DNA of 64,000 nucleotides, from assembly GCA_038400315.1 (NCBI GenBank), contig CP151667.1, forward strand, positions 1,871,174 to 1,935,173. Reading direction: 5' to 3'. The position numbers and the translations under genes were made by a program. This document shows positions 37,922 to 46,602 of this stretch, piece by piece (position 1 is the stretch's first letter; every line of letters starts with the position of its first letter). The DNA comes from Isosphaeraceae bacterium EP7. Its GTDB lineage: Bacteria > Planctomycetota > Planctomycetia > Isosphaerales > Isosphaeraceae. Below the pieces are notes generated by a model. That model was not told where the DNA came from. It was given only the letters and a program-made list of their open reading frames with translations, and did not search any database.

Positions 37922-38140
37922 TCACTTCTTGACGAGCGGCGTTCTCTTGGCCTTGACCTTGCCCTTGGCGTGCTTTTCTTGCTGTTGCTTGAAATAATCG
38001 GCCTGCGACTGAATCGGATTCGCCGTACCTTCTTCTTTGCCGACGACATCATTCGTCGTTGATGCCGAGCAGCCGGAAACTGCAAGGCAAGCGACCGCGA
38101 TGAGGCCGGCCTTGAAGCGACCACCACGACTTCTACACAT
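37922..38140 (-). CDS. Small lipoprotein, unknown function
   Basis: A 72-residue protein: basic start (MCRSRGGRFKAG), hydrophobic helix LIAVACLAVSGC ending in a lipobox Cys near residue 24, and a short hydrophilic mature part ending in a Lys-rich tail (KHAKGKVKAKRTPLVKK). GGAGG is 7 bases before the ATG at 38140, so the longer upstream frame is rejected. First gene of the minus-strand unit; small lipoproteins next to DUF1559 genes are common in planctomycetes. Confidence 0.78.
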   Translation of the reverse strand: MCRSRGGRFKAGLIAVACLAVSGCSASTTNDVVGKEEGTANPIQSQADYFKQQQEKHAKGKVKAKRTPLVKK

Positions 38141-38331
38141 CCTTTGTCCTCCCGCATCAATGCAGGACACCCGACGGACGAGCCCGCACGACCAGGCACG
38201 GCCTTTTCCCGACTTGCGACGCGTCCCGATCCCGAATGCGCAGGGAGAGGCCGCGGCCGACAGGCCGAGTTTCTGGGGAATCAAGATAATCTGTCGTATC
38301 GGATGCCTTGAAGTGACGACCTCGCAGCGCG

Positions 38332-38360
38332 ATTGTGAACCGGCCATGTTGTCTTGTCAA
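38332..38360 (-). promoter_or_regulatory. Promoter of the lipoprotein-DUF1559-TPR-ASPIC operon
   Basis: On minus, TTGACA (38360-38355) and CACAAT (38337-38332) are separated by 17 bases. Transcription would start near 38325, leaving about 185 untranslated bases before the lipoprotein ATG. The perfect -35 and ideal spacing support it. Confidence 0.5.
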
Positions 38361-38562
38361 CGAAAAATCCCGGAATATCTGCGACGCCAAATCGATCTTC
38401 TCGGACAGAAGTCACACCGATCAACCTCCGCTAGAATTCGGAGATCCATGCGGGTCGCCCGCTCAATTGGGCTAAGTCGTTCCAGCGATCGAGGATCGTC
38501 ATTTTTTGAAGACTCCGTCCGGCAATCATCCTCGAGATGAATGGATTCTTCCGGGAGCACGG

Positions 38563-39774
38563 ATGAGATCGCGAAAAACGTGGCGGATGTCCGGGCTGAT
38601 GATGCTGATGTACGCGGTACAAGGGGCCTGGTGGCCCCTGCTCGCGTCGCACCTGTCGGACTGCGGGATTGGCGGGGCCGGCCGGGGCCTGATCTTTGCC
38701 ACGATGGCCATCGCCTCCGTCGCGATGCCCCTGGGGGCGGGTCGACTGGTCGACCGCCTGATGCCAACCCAGCACTACCTGGCCTGGGCCTTCGCGCTGG
38801 GCTCGATCCTCCTCGGGGTGGTCGGATCGAGGCTGGCGACCGGCGCGCCGGCCCTGTTCGGCCTGTTCCTGGCCTACTTCCTGCTCTATGCCCCCTGCCA
38901 CGGCCTGGCCAATTCGCTGGTCATGCGCAACCTGGACAGGCCGAGCGAGCAGTTCCCGGGCATCCGGCTGTGGGGAACTGTGGGATGGATGGCCGTAGGC
39001 TGGCTGGTCAGCGGCCTGATGGCCGCGACCGGGGGAACGGGGTGGGGGGGAGGCACCACGGTCGCGTTCTGGGTGGGCGCCGGGTTATCGGCCCTGGCCT
39101 GCGTTTACACCCTGACGCTCCTGCCGCACACCCCACCGCTCGACCTTGGGGGCGACGCGCCGAACTTGATCGGCCAGGCCCGCGAACTGCTGAGGCAGCC
39201 CGATGTGGCCCCCTACCTGGCCGTGGCGTTCGGGGTAAACCTGACCACGCCTTTCGTGTTCCAGGTGATGACGACCCACCTGGAGGCGATGGGCTTGCAA
39301 CGCGCCTGGGTTTCCTCGGCGATGAGCCTGGGGCAAATCCCCGAGATCGGTGCCCTGGTCCTGCTGCCCTGGGCCCTGCGGCGCTTCGGCGAGAAGGCGA
39401 CGCTGGCGCTGGGGATCGCGGCCTGGTCGGTGCGTTACGCGTCGATGGCGGCGGGCCCGCCGCTCTGGCTGGCGGTCGCGGGCATCCCGCTGCACGGGGT
39501 CGGCAACGCCTGCTTCACCATCGGCGGCCACGTCTTTATCGATTCGAAGGCACCACCCAGCCGGAGGGCCGGGGCACAGGCCCTGAATATGGTGGTCACC
39601 AACGGACTAGCCAATCTGCTGGGCAGTCTGGTCGCCGGCCGAATCGTCCAGGCCCTTCCTCCGGGCGACCGCCGCGTCTTCCTCGTCCCCGCCCTGGTCG
39701 ACACCGGGCTGCTTATCTTCGTCCTGATGAGACTGCGAACGTGGAGAAATCGAGGGCCGTACCGGTCTGCCTGA
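38563..39774 (+). CDS. MFS transporter, nucleoside:H+ symporter-like
   Basis: A 403-residue protein with about 12 hydrophobic segments in two halves joined by a cytoplasmic loop (LLPHTPPLDLGGDAPNLIGQARELLRQPDV). PLGAGRLVDRLMP after helix 2 is the MFS loop 2-3 region, and LWGTVGWMAVGWLVSG and GNACFTIGGHVFIDSKAPPSRRAGAQAL resemble the NupG/LacY-like nucleoside symporter branch. The substrate assignment is tentative. The ATG at 38563 has GGGAG five bases upstream. It converges with the gene ending at 39793, only 18 bases away. Confidence 0.8.
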   Translation: MRSRKTWRMSGLMMLMYAVQGAWWPLLASHLSDCGIGGAGRGLIFATMAIASVAMPLGAGRLVDRLMPTQHYLAWAFALGSILLGVVGSRLATGAPALFGLFLAYFLLYAPCHGLANSLVMRNLDRPSEQFPGIRLWGTVGWMAVGWLVSGLMAATGGTGWGGGTTVAFWVGAGLSALACVYTLTLLPHTPPLDLGGDAPNLIGQARELLRQPDVAPYLAVAFGVNLTTPFVFQVMTTHLEAMGLQRAWVSSAMSLGQIPEIGALVLLPWALRRFGEKATLALGIAAWSVRYASMAAGPPLWLAVAGIPLHGVGNACFTIGGHVFIDSKAPPSRRAGAQALNMVVTNGLANLLGSLVAGRIVQALPPGDRRVFLVPALVDTGLLIFVLMRLRTWRNRGPYRSA

Positions 39775-39792
39775 GGGGCCGCAGCACGAGGA

Positions 39793-40122
39793 TCAATGGG
39801 TGTCTTCGGACGTCTTCTCCTCGGCGGTGGCCTGCTGCTGGACCTTCTTGGAACGGGACCGGCGTTTGCGGGGGGCGGGGGGCCTGGCGGCCAGGGCCTC
39901 GTCCATGATCTCGGCCGACTGCTCGAGCTGCGACAGGAGTAAGGCCAGGAAGTGGAGCCGGGTGCCCTGGGTCTCGAGCAGCTCGTTGAACGCGTAGCTG
40001 CCGTCGATCAGGTCGTCGGCCTGCTCGAGAATCTCGTCGGCAAGTTCGTCGACGAGCACGTCTCGACCGCGTTGGAGGACCTCGACGGCCGCCCGAAATT
40101 TGTTCGTCGCGAGATCATTCAT
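39793..40122 (-). CDS. Small helical protein with basic tail, unknown function
   Basis: A 109-residue, mostly alpha-helical acidic protein (NDLATNKFRAAVEVLQRGRDVLVDELADEILEQADDLI, then a second helix ending in SQLEQSAEIMDEALA) with a disordered basic tail (PRKRRSRSKKVQQQ). It looks like a small conserved protein with a nucleic-acid- or protein-binding tail; no family is recognised. It starts 58 bases after the YheT-like hydrolase gene and is probably co-transcribed with it. Confidence 0.65.
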   Translation of the reverse strand: MNDLATNKFRAAVEVLQRGRDVLVDELADEILEQADDLIDGSYAFNELLETQGTRLHFLALLLSQLEQSAEIMDEALAARPPAPRKRRSRSKKVQQQATAEEKTSEDTH

Positions 40123-40180
40123 GGCCGATCCATCCTCAACTTCGGTGCCTATTCCGGCCCGGTCCGCAACTCGGAACAAC

Positions 40181-41221
40181 TCAGACAAGTCGACCCTGCC
40201 AGCGGTTCGCAAGCCAGGCGATCAGACGTCGGTCCAGCCAATGGCGATCACGCCCCTCGCCCCGACGATCGAGGAAGCCGAGGTGGCCTCCATGAGGGGT
40301 CAATTCGAGGGACAGACCCGCCGGGAATCGCGCCTTTTCGAAACAGGTGACGGGGATGAAGGGGTCGTCGCGGGCCTGAACGACCAGGCCCGCCACTTCG
40401 ATACGCGGCAGGTAGGCCGCCGCGCTGCTCTCGTTATAGTAATGGAGGGCGCCGGAAAATCCATCGCGGGGCGCCGTGTAGCGGTCGTCAAACTCGTACA
40501 GCGACCCCACAGAGGCCAGATCGCTGGCGGGCCCGCCGGGAAATTCGGCCTCAATTCTGACGACCTCGGCCCGCAATGATCTGAGGAAATTCCAGTCGTA
40601 AACCCGGTTCCTACCGCTTCGAATGCGCTCGCAACATGCTTCCAGGTCGATCGGGACGCCCGCGGCGAGCACGCAATCGAGGCCGATCAGGGGCTCGGCG
40701 GAGGCCTCACCCGCCAGCTTCAGCACCAGGTTGCCTCCCAGTGAAAAGCCGATCAGGGCAAGGGGCGAACCCGGGGACCGCTCAGTCAGCCACTCTGCAG
40801 CGCGACGGACATCCCCCGATCGGCCTGCATGATAGAAGTTGCGGGCGATCCCGAACCCAGGGCCCGCCCCGCGCAAGTTGAGCCTGACGCAGCGGACACC
40901 GCGAGCCGCGAGCTTCGCTGCGAGTCGACTGATGTAGGGGGCGTGCGCGCAACCGCCCAGGCCGTGCACGAGCAACGCGGCGGGCCGGCCGGGCTCCCAG
41001 CCGTCCGGACGCGTGTCGAAAATCGCCACCCGGTCGCCGTCGACAAGCGTGAGCTCGTGATAAGTCGACGCAATGGACGTTCGACGGGTCGGCCAGTAGC
41101 GCCCCAGGATCGTCTGCGTGTGGGGTCCACGCAGCCACCGGGGAGGGCGGAAAGGTCCCGCTGCATCCCCTTCTGAACGAGGCGGTTCATGCCGAACTTG
41201 CGTCGCCGGTGCCTGCATCAT
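40181..41221 (-). CDS. YheT-like alpha/beta hydrolase
   Basis: A 346-residue alpha/beta-fold hydrolase of the YheT/ABHD1-3 group. The N-terminal PPRWLRGPHTQTILGRYWP is the family signature. VHGLGGCAHAPYISRLAAKLAARGVRCVRLNLRGAG gives the oxyanion-hole region, GFSLGGNL the nucleophile elbow (Ser), VQARDDPFIP the acid and LTPHGGHLGFL the His. Members are esterases of uncertain substrate. Two adjacent ATGs occur at 41221 and 41218; the first is used. No signal peptide. Confidence 0.9.
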   Translation of the reverse strand: MMQAPATQVRHEPPRSEGDAAGPFRPPRWLRGPHTQTILGRYWPTRRTSIASTYHELTLVDGDRVAIFDTRPDGWEPGRPAALLVHGLGGCAHAPYISRLAAKLAARGVRCVRLNLRGAGPGFGIARNFYHAGRSGDVRRAAEWLTERSPGSPLALIGFSLGGNLVLKLAGEASAEPLIGLDCVLAAGVPIDLEACCERIRSGRNRVYDWNFLRSLRAEVVRIEAEFPGGPASDLASVGSLYEFDDRYTAPRDGFSGALHYYNESSAAAYLPRIEVAGLVVQARDDPFIPVTCFEKARFPAGLSLELTPHGGHLGFLDRRGEGRDRHWLDRRLIAWLANRWQGRLV

Positions 41222-41319
41222 GATGCGTTCCGAGAGGCAAGCGGCAGGACAACTCACGCCGACTATCTGATCATACATACAGTAGAGAAGATTGTCCAGG
41301 GGATTCGGCCGATTCCCAT

Positions 41320-42396
41320 TCAGCGGGCGATCTTGTCCGATGGGACGCAGAGGATCCGGTGGTTTTCCGTATCGCCGATGAAAAGGGTCCCATCCCATCC
41401 CGCCGCGACGCCGTGAGGTCGGCCCAGCGTGCCGGTCTTGTCGCGACGGAGCCCGCCCGCGACGGTCGAGATTGTCCTGGTCGCCGCGTCATAGCGTCGG
41501 ATCGCGTCGTTCTCGGTGTCGACGATCAGGACGTTGCCCGAGCCGTCGACCTTCAATTCCTTCGGCCCGTTGAAGGTTGCGGCGAGAGCGGGGCCGCCGT
41601 CTCCCGAATAGCCCTTCGCCCCGGTTCCGGCGATGGTCCGGATCAGGCCATCGGCGGGGTCCACCGCACGAAGCGTATTCCCTTGTCGTTCCAGGACATA
41701 GACGACTCCATCGTGTCCGATCGCCACGGCACGGGCGCCGGCGATCGAAGCGAGGGAGGCGGGCCCGCCGTCTCCCGCATGGATTGCCTTGCCGGTCCCC
41801 GCGAAGCCCGAGATCAGGCCGGTGTCGAGCGCAACGACTCGGATCCGGTTGTCGCCGACGTCTGCAATGAACAGGCGACCCTTCCCGTCGAGGGCCACCC
41901 CATTTGGCTCGACGAGCCCTGCCTCCGCCGCGGGGCCGCCGTCACCCGAGCCGGCGGCTGATCCGTCGCCTGCGATGGTCTTAATGATGCCGGTCTTACC
42001 GTCCACCTTGCGAACACGGCGGTTGAGGCGATCCGCGAAATAGAGGTCGCCTTCGGGGCTCAAAGCCAGCCCATAAGGCTCGTCGAGCTGTGCGATCATG
42101 GCCGGCCCCCCGTCGCCGGCGAATCCTTTCTTCCCTCCGCCGACGACCGTCGTGATGACACCGTCGACGGCACTGACCTTGCGGATCCTGTGATTGAAGG
42201 TGTCGGCGAAGAGGAGATTTCCGGCCGCGTCAATCACGAGGTCGAAGGGTAAATTCAGCCGAGCGTCCGCAGCTGGGCCGCCGTCCCCCGCGAATCCCTG
42301 CTCCCCCGTGCCGATCGTCGATGGCAAGCTAGCCGGACTCGGAGAGAGGGTCGGAGAGAGGAGCATTGCCAGCAAACTGAAGATCGCGGCAAACAT
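41320..42396 (-). CDS. Secreted NHL-repeat beta-propeller protein
   Basis: A 358-residue protein with a signal peptide (MFAAIFSLLAMLLSP). It then has about six repeats in which a GTG-x-x-G-(F/Y)-x-GDGGPA motif is followed by an NHL blade (DLVIDAAGNLLFADTFNHRIRKV; GLALSPEGDLYFADRLNRRVRKV; GVALDGKGRLFIADVGDNRIRVV; ELKVDGSGNVLIVDTENDAIRRY; GVAAGWDGTLFIGDTENHRILCV). GGGGAGA 8 bases before the ATG at 42396 fixes the start. The GDGGPA motif occurs five or six times and links blades. Likely an extracellular or periplasmic binding scaffold. Confidence 0.9.
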   Translation of the reverse strand: MFAAIFSLLAMLLSPTLSPSPASLPSTIGTGEQGFAGDGGPAADARLNLPFDLVIDAAGNLLFADTFNHRIRKVSAVDGVITTVVGGGKKGFAGDGGPAMIAQLDEPYGLALSPEGDLYFADRLNRRVRKVDGKTGIIKTIAGDGSAAGSGDGGPAAEAGLVEPNGVALDGKGRLFIADVGDNRIRVVALDTGLISGFAGTGKAIHAGDGGPASLASIAGARAVAIGHDGVVYVLERQGNTLRAVDPADGLIRTIAGTGAKGYSGDGGPALAATFNGPKELKVDGSGNVLIVDTENDAIRRYDAATRTISTVAGGLRRDKTGTLGRPHGVAAGWDGTLFIGDTENHRILCVPSDKIAR

Positions 42397-43427
42397 CAGG
42401 GTTATCTCCCCGGAAAGCGAAGAGGCATTGGCGGGGCATCGGGCCCGGACGGAGCGATGGTACCACCCCCGGAACGGAGGGGAAACTGAGCCGGACGCCC
42501 GACCATTCGGTTGCGGACGAGATGACGACGGGGCGTCCGGCTCAGACAACCGCGCCGGTGACGGACGGTCAAGACTCCTAGTCTTGGCCATCAATTGCCG
42601 GAGCGGCGACACAACAGGGCGTCGTGTGGGCGGTTGATCGGGGAATTCAGGCCTCGAGTCGGACCTCGACGAGCGACTTCTTGGCGGGCGAATCGAGCGT
42701 GATTGCCGCCCCTGAGCGTGCTCCTCGCATTCGAACTCGAGCCTCGGCGAGGGCTGGCGGGTCCAGAGCGGGGCAATCCCCAGTACCCGTAGTCATGATG
42801 ATGTGAACGTCTTATGGGTTATCGGAGAGGAGCGGACGAAGAAGGCGGGACGCCGGAAGAGCGGAACCGACGCGGGGAGACGCCGACATGAAGGCCGATG
42901 CACGACCCACTACGGGCCGATGACTGACGCGTGACACCGGCCCTCGAAATTCGCCCTGCCTTCAGATCCGAGGAGTAAGGTCGCCCCTCCGAGAGCGGCC
43001 AAGGACGGGCACTTGTTCGATTCCGAAGGCCTCCGATCAAGGGGTGAGTACTCGCGAATAATGACAATCGCATCAGCAAGCGATGACTTGAATCCGGTCG
43101 GCCGCTGGCACGGGTTAGTTAGCCTACTTTGTCATACATGCATCACTCAATCCCCGCAAGTCTGCTCGGCGTCATGCCGCTTGTGGTGTGGATCTGGCAC
43201 CTCATTCGGTGCACCGAGGCAACCCGAAAAGAGTCGCCCCGGCGATCGTTATCGAACTCTAGCTCGCGATCGACAGGAATGCTGAAATTGCAGTCGATCG
43301 GGAGGGAGACGGCTCGTGACAGCCGTAAATTGTGCAAGATCAGGCGGCCTGGGTGGCCGAATCCTCGTTCGACGGTTTGTCCTATCGGGACGCAGATGCA
43401 GGGCGAGGAGCGTCCCGAATCCTCGGA
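42397..43427. other. About 1 kb without a well-supported gene
   Basis: The longest gap in the window. Frames here are short and lack domains. The best candidate is a 49-codon frame on minus, 42647-42796 (ATG at 42796, ending KKSLVEVRLEA), with protein-like composition at its C-terminus but no ribosome binding site. A plus-strand frame near 43141 has one hydrophobic stretch but no other support. GC content falls around 43030-43330. No repeat, tRNA or strong hairpin was recognised. Confidence 0.4.
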
Positions 43428-43940
43428 TTACTTGCGAGCCTCACGGACGAGGTGAGGGAGTTCGGGGATGATGATTTTCGACATCGCGAGTTCCACAGCC
43501 GCCCGAGAGCCGGGCATCACGAGCACGACGGTCGCGTCCATCAGGCCGCCCACGGCCCTGCTGAGGATGGTGGCGGCCCCGATCTCGGCGTAGCTCAGCA
43601 TGCGGAAGAGTTCTCCGTAACCGGGGAGCGGCTTGGTCAGAAGCGCCGAGACCGTCTCGAAGGTCAGGTCGCGCGAGCTGATCCCCGTCCCGCCCGTGAT
43701 GAGCACGGCGTCAACGTCGGGTCGCTGGCCATAATGGCTCAGGAGGTTGCTTATCTTGTCGGGCTGATCCGGGACGATTTCGCGGCCGACAACGTGGTGA
43801 CCGACCGCTTTCAGGAGATCGACGATGAGGCTGCCCGAGGTGTCGGTGTCGATGGTCCTGGTATCGGATACGGTGATGACGGCGACGGTTAATTGCCTGG
43901 GTGCCTCGGCCTGATGCTGCCGGACAGATTCACTGGTCAT
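43428..43940 (-). CDS. MoaB/Mog-family molybdenum cofactor protein
   Basis: A 170-residue MoCF-binding-fold protein. TVAVITVSDTRTIDTDTSGSLIVDLL, DAVLITGGTGISSRDLTFE and the C-terminal VVLVMPGSRAAVELAMSKIIIPELPHLV are the conserved segments; TGGTG and the following Asp belong to the molybdopterin-adenylation site. The size and ending favour MoaB-type over the domain in MoeA. Function would be adenylation of molybdopterin in the cytoplasm. GGGAGGA 6-7 bases before the ATG supports the start. No other moa gene is adjacent. Confidence 0.9.
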   Translation of the reverse strand: MTSESVRQHQAEAPRQLTVAVITVSDTRTIDTDTSGSLIVDLLKAVGHHVVGREIVPDQPDKISNLLSHYGQRPDVDAVLITGGTGISSRDLTFETVSALLTKPLPGYGELFRMLSYAEIGAATILSRAVGGLMDATVVLVMPGSRAAVELAMSKIIIPELPHLVREARK

Positions 43941-44104
43941 TGCTCTTCCTCCCAGTCGATGAAGTCACGCCAGTTCCCCCAAGATTCCATCGGTGCATTC
44001 CGGAAAAAAGAAGCTTCGTCGCCGCGCGCGAACTGCGATAGCATCGAATAAGGCGGGGCGCTGCGTCGTCCCCAATCGGGCGGATCGCCTAGGGAGAGAC
44101 GACC

Positions 44105-45508
44105 ATGACAGCGCGACGCGAGGGATTCGGGCGGAGGGCCATCGCCGGGTTGCTGGGCCTGATCCCGGCTCTCGGGTTGATCGACGTTGCCGGAGGCGAT
44201 GTCATCTCGCTGAAGAGCGGAGGCTCGGTCCGAGGGAAGGTCTTGCCCGACCCCGAGAACACCAAGACGGTGACGATTCTGATGGAGCGGGGCAAGACCC
44301 CGCTCTCGTTCCGGAAGGAGCAGGTGGTCTCGGTCTCGCCCGAGCCGAGCATCCTCGACGAATACCTGCCCAGGCGACTTGCGGTCGCCGAATCGTCGAG
44401 GGCCGAAGACCAGTACGACCTGGCGGCCTGGTGCCAGGGCCACAAACTGCCCGATTTAGCCCAGGTGCACTACCAGGCCACGATCAAGCTCGACCCCGGC
44501 CACGACGAGGCGCACCGGCAGTTGGGCCATGCGCAGGTCGGTGATCGCTGGCTCACCCGAGACGAGCTCCGGCAGGTTCAGGGGATGGTCAAGCACAAGG
44601 GAAAATGGATCACCGCCGAGGAGAAGGACCGGCAGGAGGCCGACGCCGGGGCGCGATCACAGGAAGCGTCGTGGTCGCGGCGGCTGAAGATCTTGCATGC
44701 GGCGATCGTCGACGGCGGTGAGCCGAGGCGGACCGAGGCCGAGCAGCAGCTCCGCGAGATCCGCGACGAGAACGCGGTCCGCCCCCTTCTCAGGGCTTTC
44801 GGAGCCGAGTCGACAGCGATCCGCTCGCTCCTGGTCCGCGTGCTGGGTGAGATCCCGGGCAGCCGTGCGGGGACCGCGCTGGTCGAAGGCTTCCTGCACG
44901 AGGACGATGCGGAGGTCCGCCAGTCGGCGATGACCGAGATCGCGCGTCGGAAGGACGCCGGCTCGATCCCCAGACTTAGCAATGCCCTCCGCTCTCGCGA
45001 CGTCCGGGTCGTGAATCGGGCGGCCTGGGCCCTCGGCAATCTGAAGGCAACCTCCGCGCTTCAGCGTTTGATCGGGGCCCTGACGACGGTCGAGGAGCAA
45101 GTCGTCTGGATGCCCACGGGCCAGGCGCCGCCACCGTCGAGCGTCGGTGTGATCGGTGCGGTCGCGCCGGCCCCTGCGTCGGTGGGCGGGTTCCAGGGGG
45201 GCCTCTCCGGGGGCGGGTCATACGCGTTGCTGACTCCCCCCGTGGTCGCCCCGGGCGCCGTCGCCTTCGGCGCGGCGGCGATGCCACTCGGCCCGACGGC
45301 CGACTTCGGATACAACGGGGCGATGTCGGCCGGTAAAGGGCCGATGCCCGTCTCCGTGCCTTACGTGAACCGCAATGTCGAGGTGCGCGAGGCCCTGATC
45401 AAGCTGACGGGGCAGGACTTCGGCTTCGACGCCCAGGCCTGGCGCCGCTGGATTGCCACGTCCTTCCGCCCCGAGGTCGCGCCCGCACGCAGCGTCCCCC
45501 AGCCCTGA
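44105..45508 (+). CDS. Secreted HEAT-repeat protein
   Basis: A 467-residue protein with an N-terminal signal-like helix (IAGLLGLIPALGLIDVAGG). A small beta-domain follows (VISLKSGGSVRGKVLPDPENTKTVTILM), then helical TPR-like and charged segments. HEAT repeats lie at about 205-325 (RTEAEQQLREIRDENAVRPLLRAFG; RSLLVRVLGEIPGSRAGTALVEGFL; RQSAMTEIARRKDAGSIPRLSNAL; VNRAAWALGNLKATSALQRLIGAL). Next comes a Gly/Ala/Pro-rich stretch (about 335-415) and a short helical end (VREALIKLTGQDFGFDAQAWRRW). GGGAGA 7 bases before the ATG supports the start. Likely a periplasmic interaction scaffold. Divergent from moaB. Confidence 0.82.
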   Translation: MTARREGFGRRAIAGLLGLIPALGLIDVAGGDVISLKSGGSVRGKVLPDPENTKTVTILMERGKTPLSFRKEQVVSVSPEPSILDEYLPRRLAVAESSRAEDQYDLAAWCQGHKLPDLAQVHYQATIKLDPGHDEAHRQLGHAQVGDRWLTRDELRQVQGMVKHKGKWITAEEKDRQEADAGARSQEASWSRRLKILHAAIVDGGEPRRTEAEQQLREIRDENAVRPLLRAFGAESTAIRSLLVRVLGEIPGSRAGTALVEGFLHEDDAEVRQSAMTEIARRKDAGSIPRLSNALRSRDVRVVNRAAWALGNLKATSALQRLIGALTTVEEQVVWMPTGQAPPPSSVGVIGAVAPAPASVGGFQGGLSGGGSYALLTPPVVAPGAVAFGAAAMPLGPTADFGYNGAMSAGKGPMPVSVPYVNRNVEVREALIKLTGQDFGFDAQAWRRWIATSFRPEVAPARSVPQP

Positions 45509-45599
45509 TCGCCGGCCGATCGCCCTTGTCGACCGTGGTGCCCGGCCTTAGGATCGGGCGATTGAGCCTGAGTCGGAGGGGACTGAACGGGAGATCGCG

Positions 45600-46532
45600 T
45601 TGCCTGATCCGTGGGCCGATGAGCGTGTGCGACTGATCCGGGCGACTCGCCAGCGGCTGGAGTCGCTCCGCCGCGCGGGGCTCGACTGGCTTCCCATCCC
45701 CGCGCTGCCCGCGGCCATCGATCGACCCGCGCGGGTAGTCCGCGTCGAAGTCGTCACCGCGTCCCCCCCCAAACCCACCATCCCGTCGGTCACTCCCATG
45801 GCGGCTGCCATCCCCAAACCGGCGCCGATCGTTCCCCCCAGGGGTCCGAGCACGGCGGCCCCGAGCCTTTTGCCGGCGGGGAGTGCTCCACTGCTGCTGC
45901 CCGGTTCGTTGTTCGAGGAGTCGAGCATTGGTGGCGTCGACCTGCCGCCGGCCGGACGGATCGAGGCCCTGCGAGCGCTGGCGGCCGAGGTCGCCGTCTG
46001 CCAGCGTTGCCCGATCCTGGCCTCGACACGAACCCAAACTGTCTTCGGCGTCGGCGACCCGTCGGCGCGGCTGATGTTCGTCGGCGAGGCGCCCGGGGCG
46101 GACGAGGATCGCACCGGGGAGCCCTTCGTGGGTCGTTCCGGGGCCCTGCTCACCGACATGATCACGAAGGGGATGGGCCTGGGACGAGATCAGGTCTACA
46201 TCGCCAACATCTTGAAGTCGAGGCCGCCGGAGAACCGGAACCCGACCCCCGAGGAGGTGTCCAACTGCCTTCCCTTCCTGGAGCGGCAGATGGAGATCGT
46301 CAGGCCCGAGTTCCTCTGCCTTCTGGGAAAGACGGCCGCCTCGACCTTGCTCCAGACAGCCTTGCCCATGACCCGATTGCGCGGCAAGTGGCACCGATAC
46401 CGGGGAATCCCGACGATCGTCACCTTTCACCCGTCATACTTGCTTCGTTCGCCCGAGCACAAGCGCGACGCCTGGGAAGACCTGAAGATGCTGATGCAAG
46501 CGATGGGCATCCAGGCCCCCGCCCGCAAGTGA
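45600..46532 (+). CDS. Family 4 (Fe-S) uracil-DNA glycosylase
   Basis: A 310-residue protein whose C-terminal two thirds (about 120-305) is a type 4 uracil-DNA glycosylase. Motif A region is [22 protein letters not shown] (160-181) and the second motif [10 protein letters not shown] (276-285). The four cluster ligands are Cys134 and Cys137 (CQRC), Cys223 (SNCLP) and Cys240 (FLCLLGK). It excises uracil from DNA to start base-excision repair. The N-terminal 110 residues are a short helix plus a Pro/Ala-rich linker, an unusual extension. The start is a TTG at 45600 with GGGAG at 45590-45594; no ATG or GTG gives a better fit. Confidence 0.9.
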   Translation: MPDPWADERVRLIRATRQRLESLRRAGLDWLPIPALPAAIDRPARVVRVEVVTASPPKPTIPSVTPMAAAIPKPAPIVPPRGPSTAAPSLLPAGSAPLLLPGSLFEESSIGGVDLPPAGRIEALRALAAEVAVCQRCPILASTRTQTVFGVGDPSARLMFVGEAPGADEDRTGEPFVGRSGALLTDMITKGMGLGRDQVYIANILKSRPPENRNPTPEEVSNCLPFLERQMEIVRPEFLCLLGKTAASTLLQTALPMTRLRGKWHRYRGIPTIVTFHPSYLLRSPEHKRDAWEDLKMLMQAMGIQAPARK

Positions 46533-46602
46533 TCGGCGCAGCGCCGGCGCTCGCCTTGTCGATTCCGGCGGGACGAAGAGAGCCCCAGCTCGCTGCGTCG
46601 GC

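Noticed and set aside
43130-43260. Plus-strand frame with a hydrophobic stretch (PASLLGVMPLVVWIWHL) that could be a small membrane protein
   Set aside because: No ribosome binding site, the remainder is low-complexity Ser/Arg, and the frame has no recognisable continuation.
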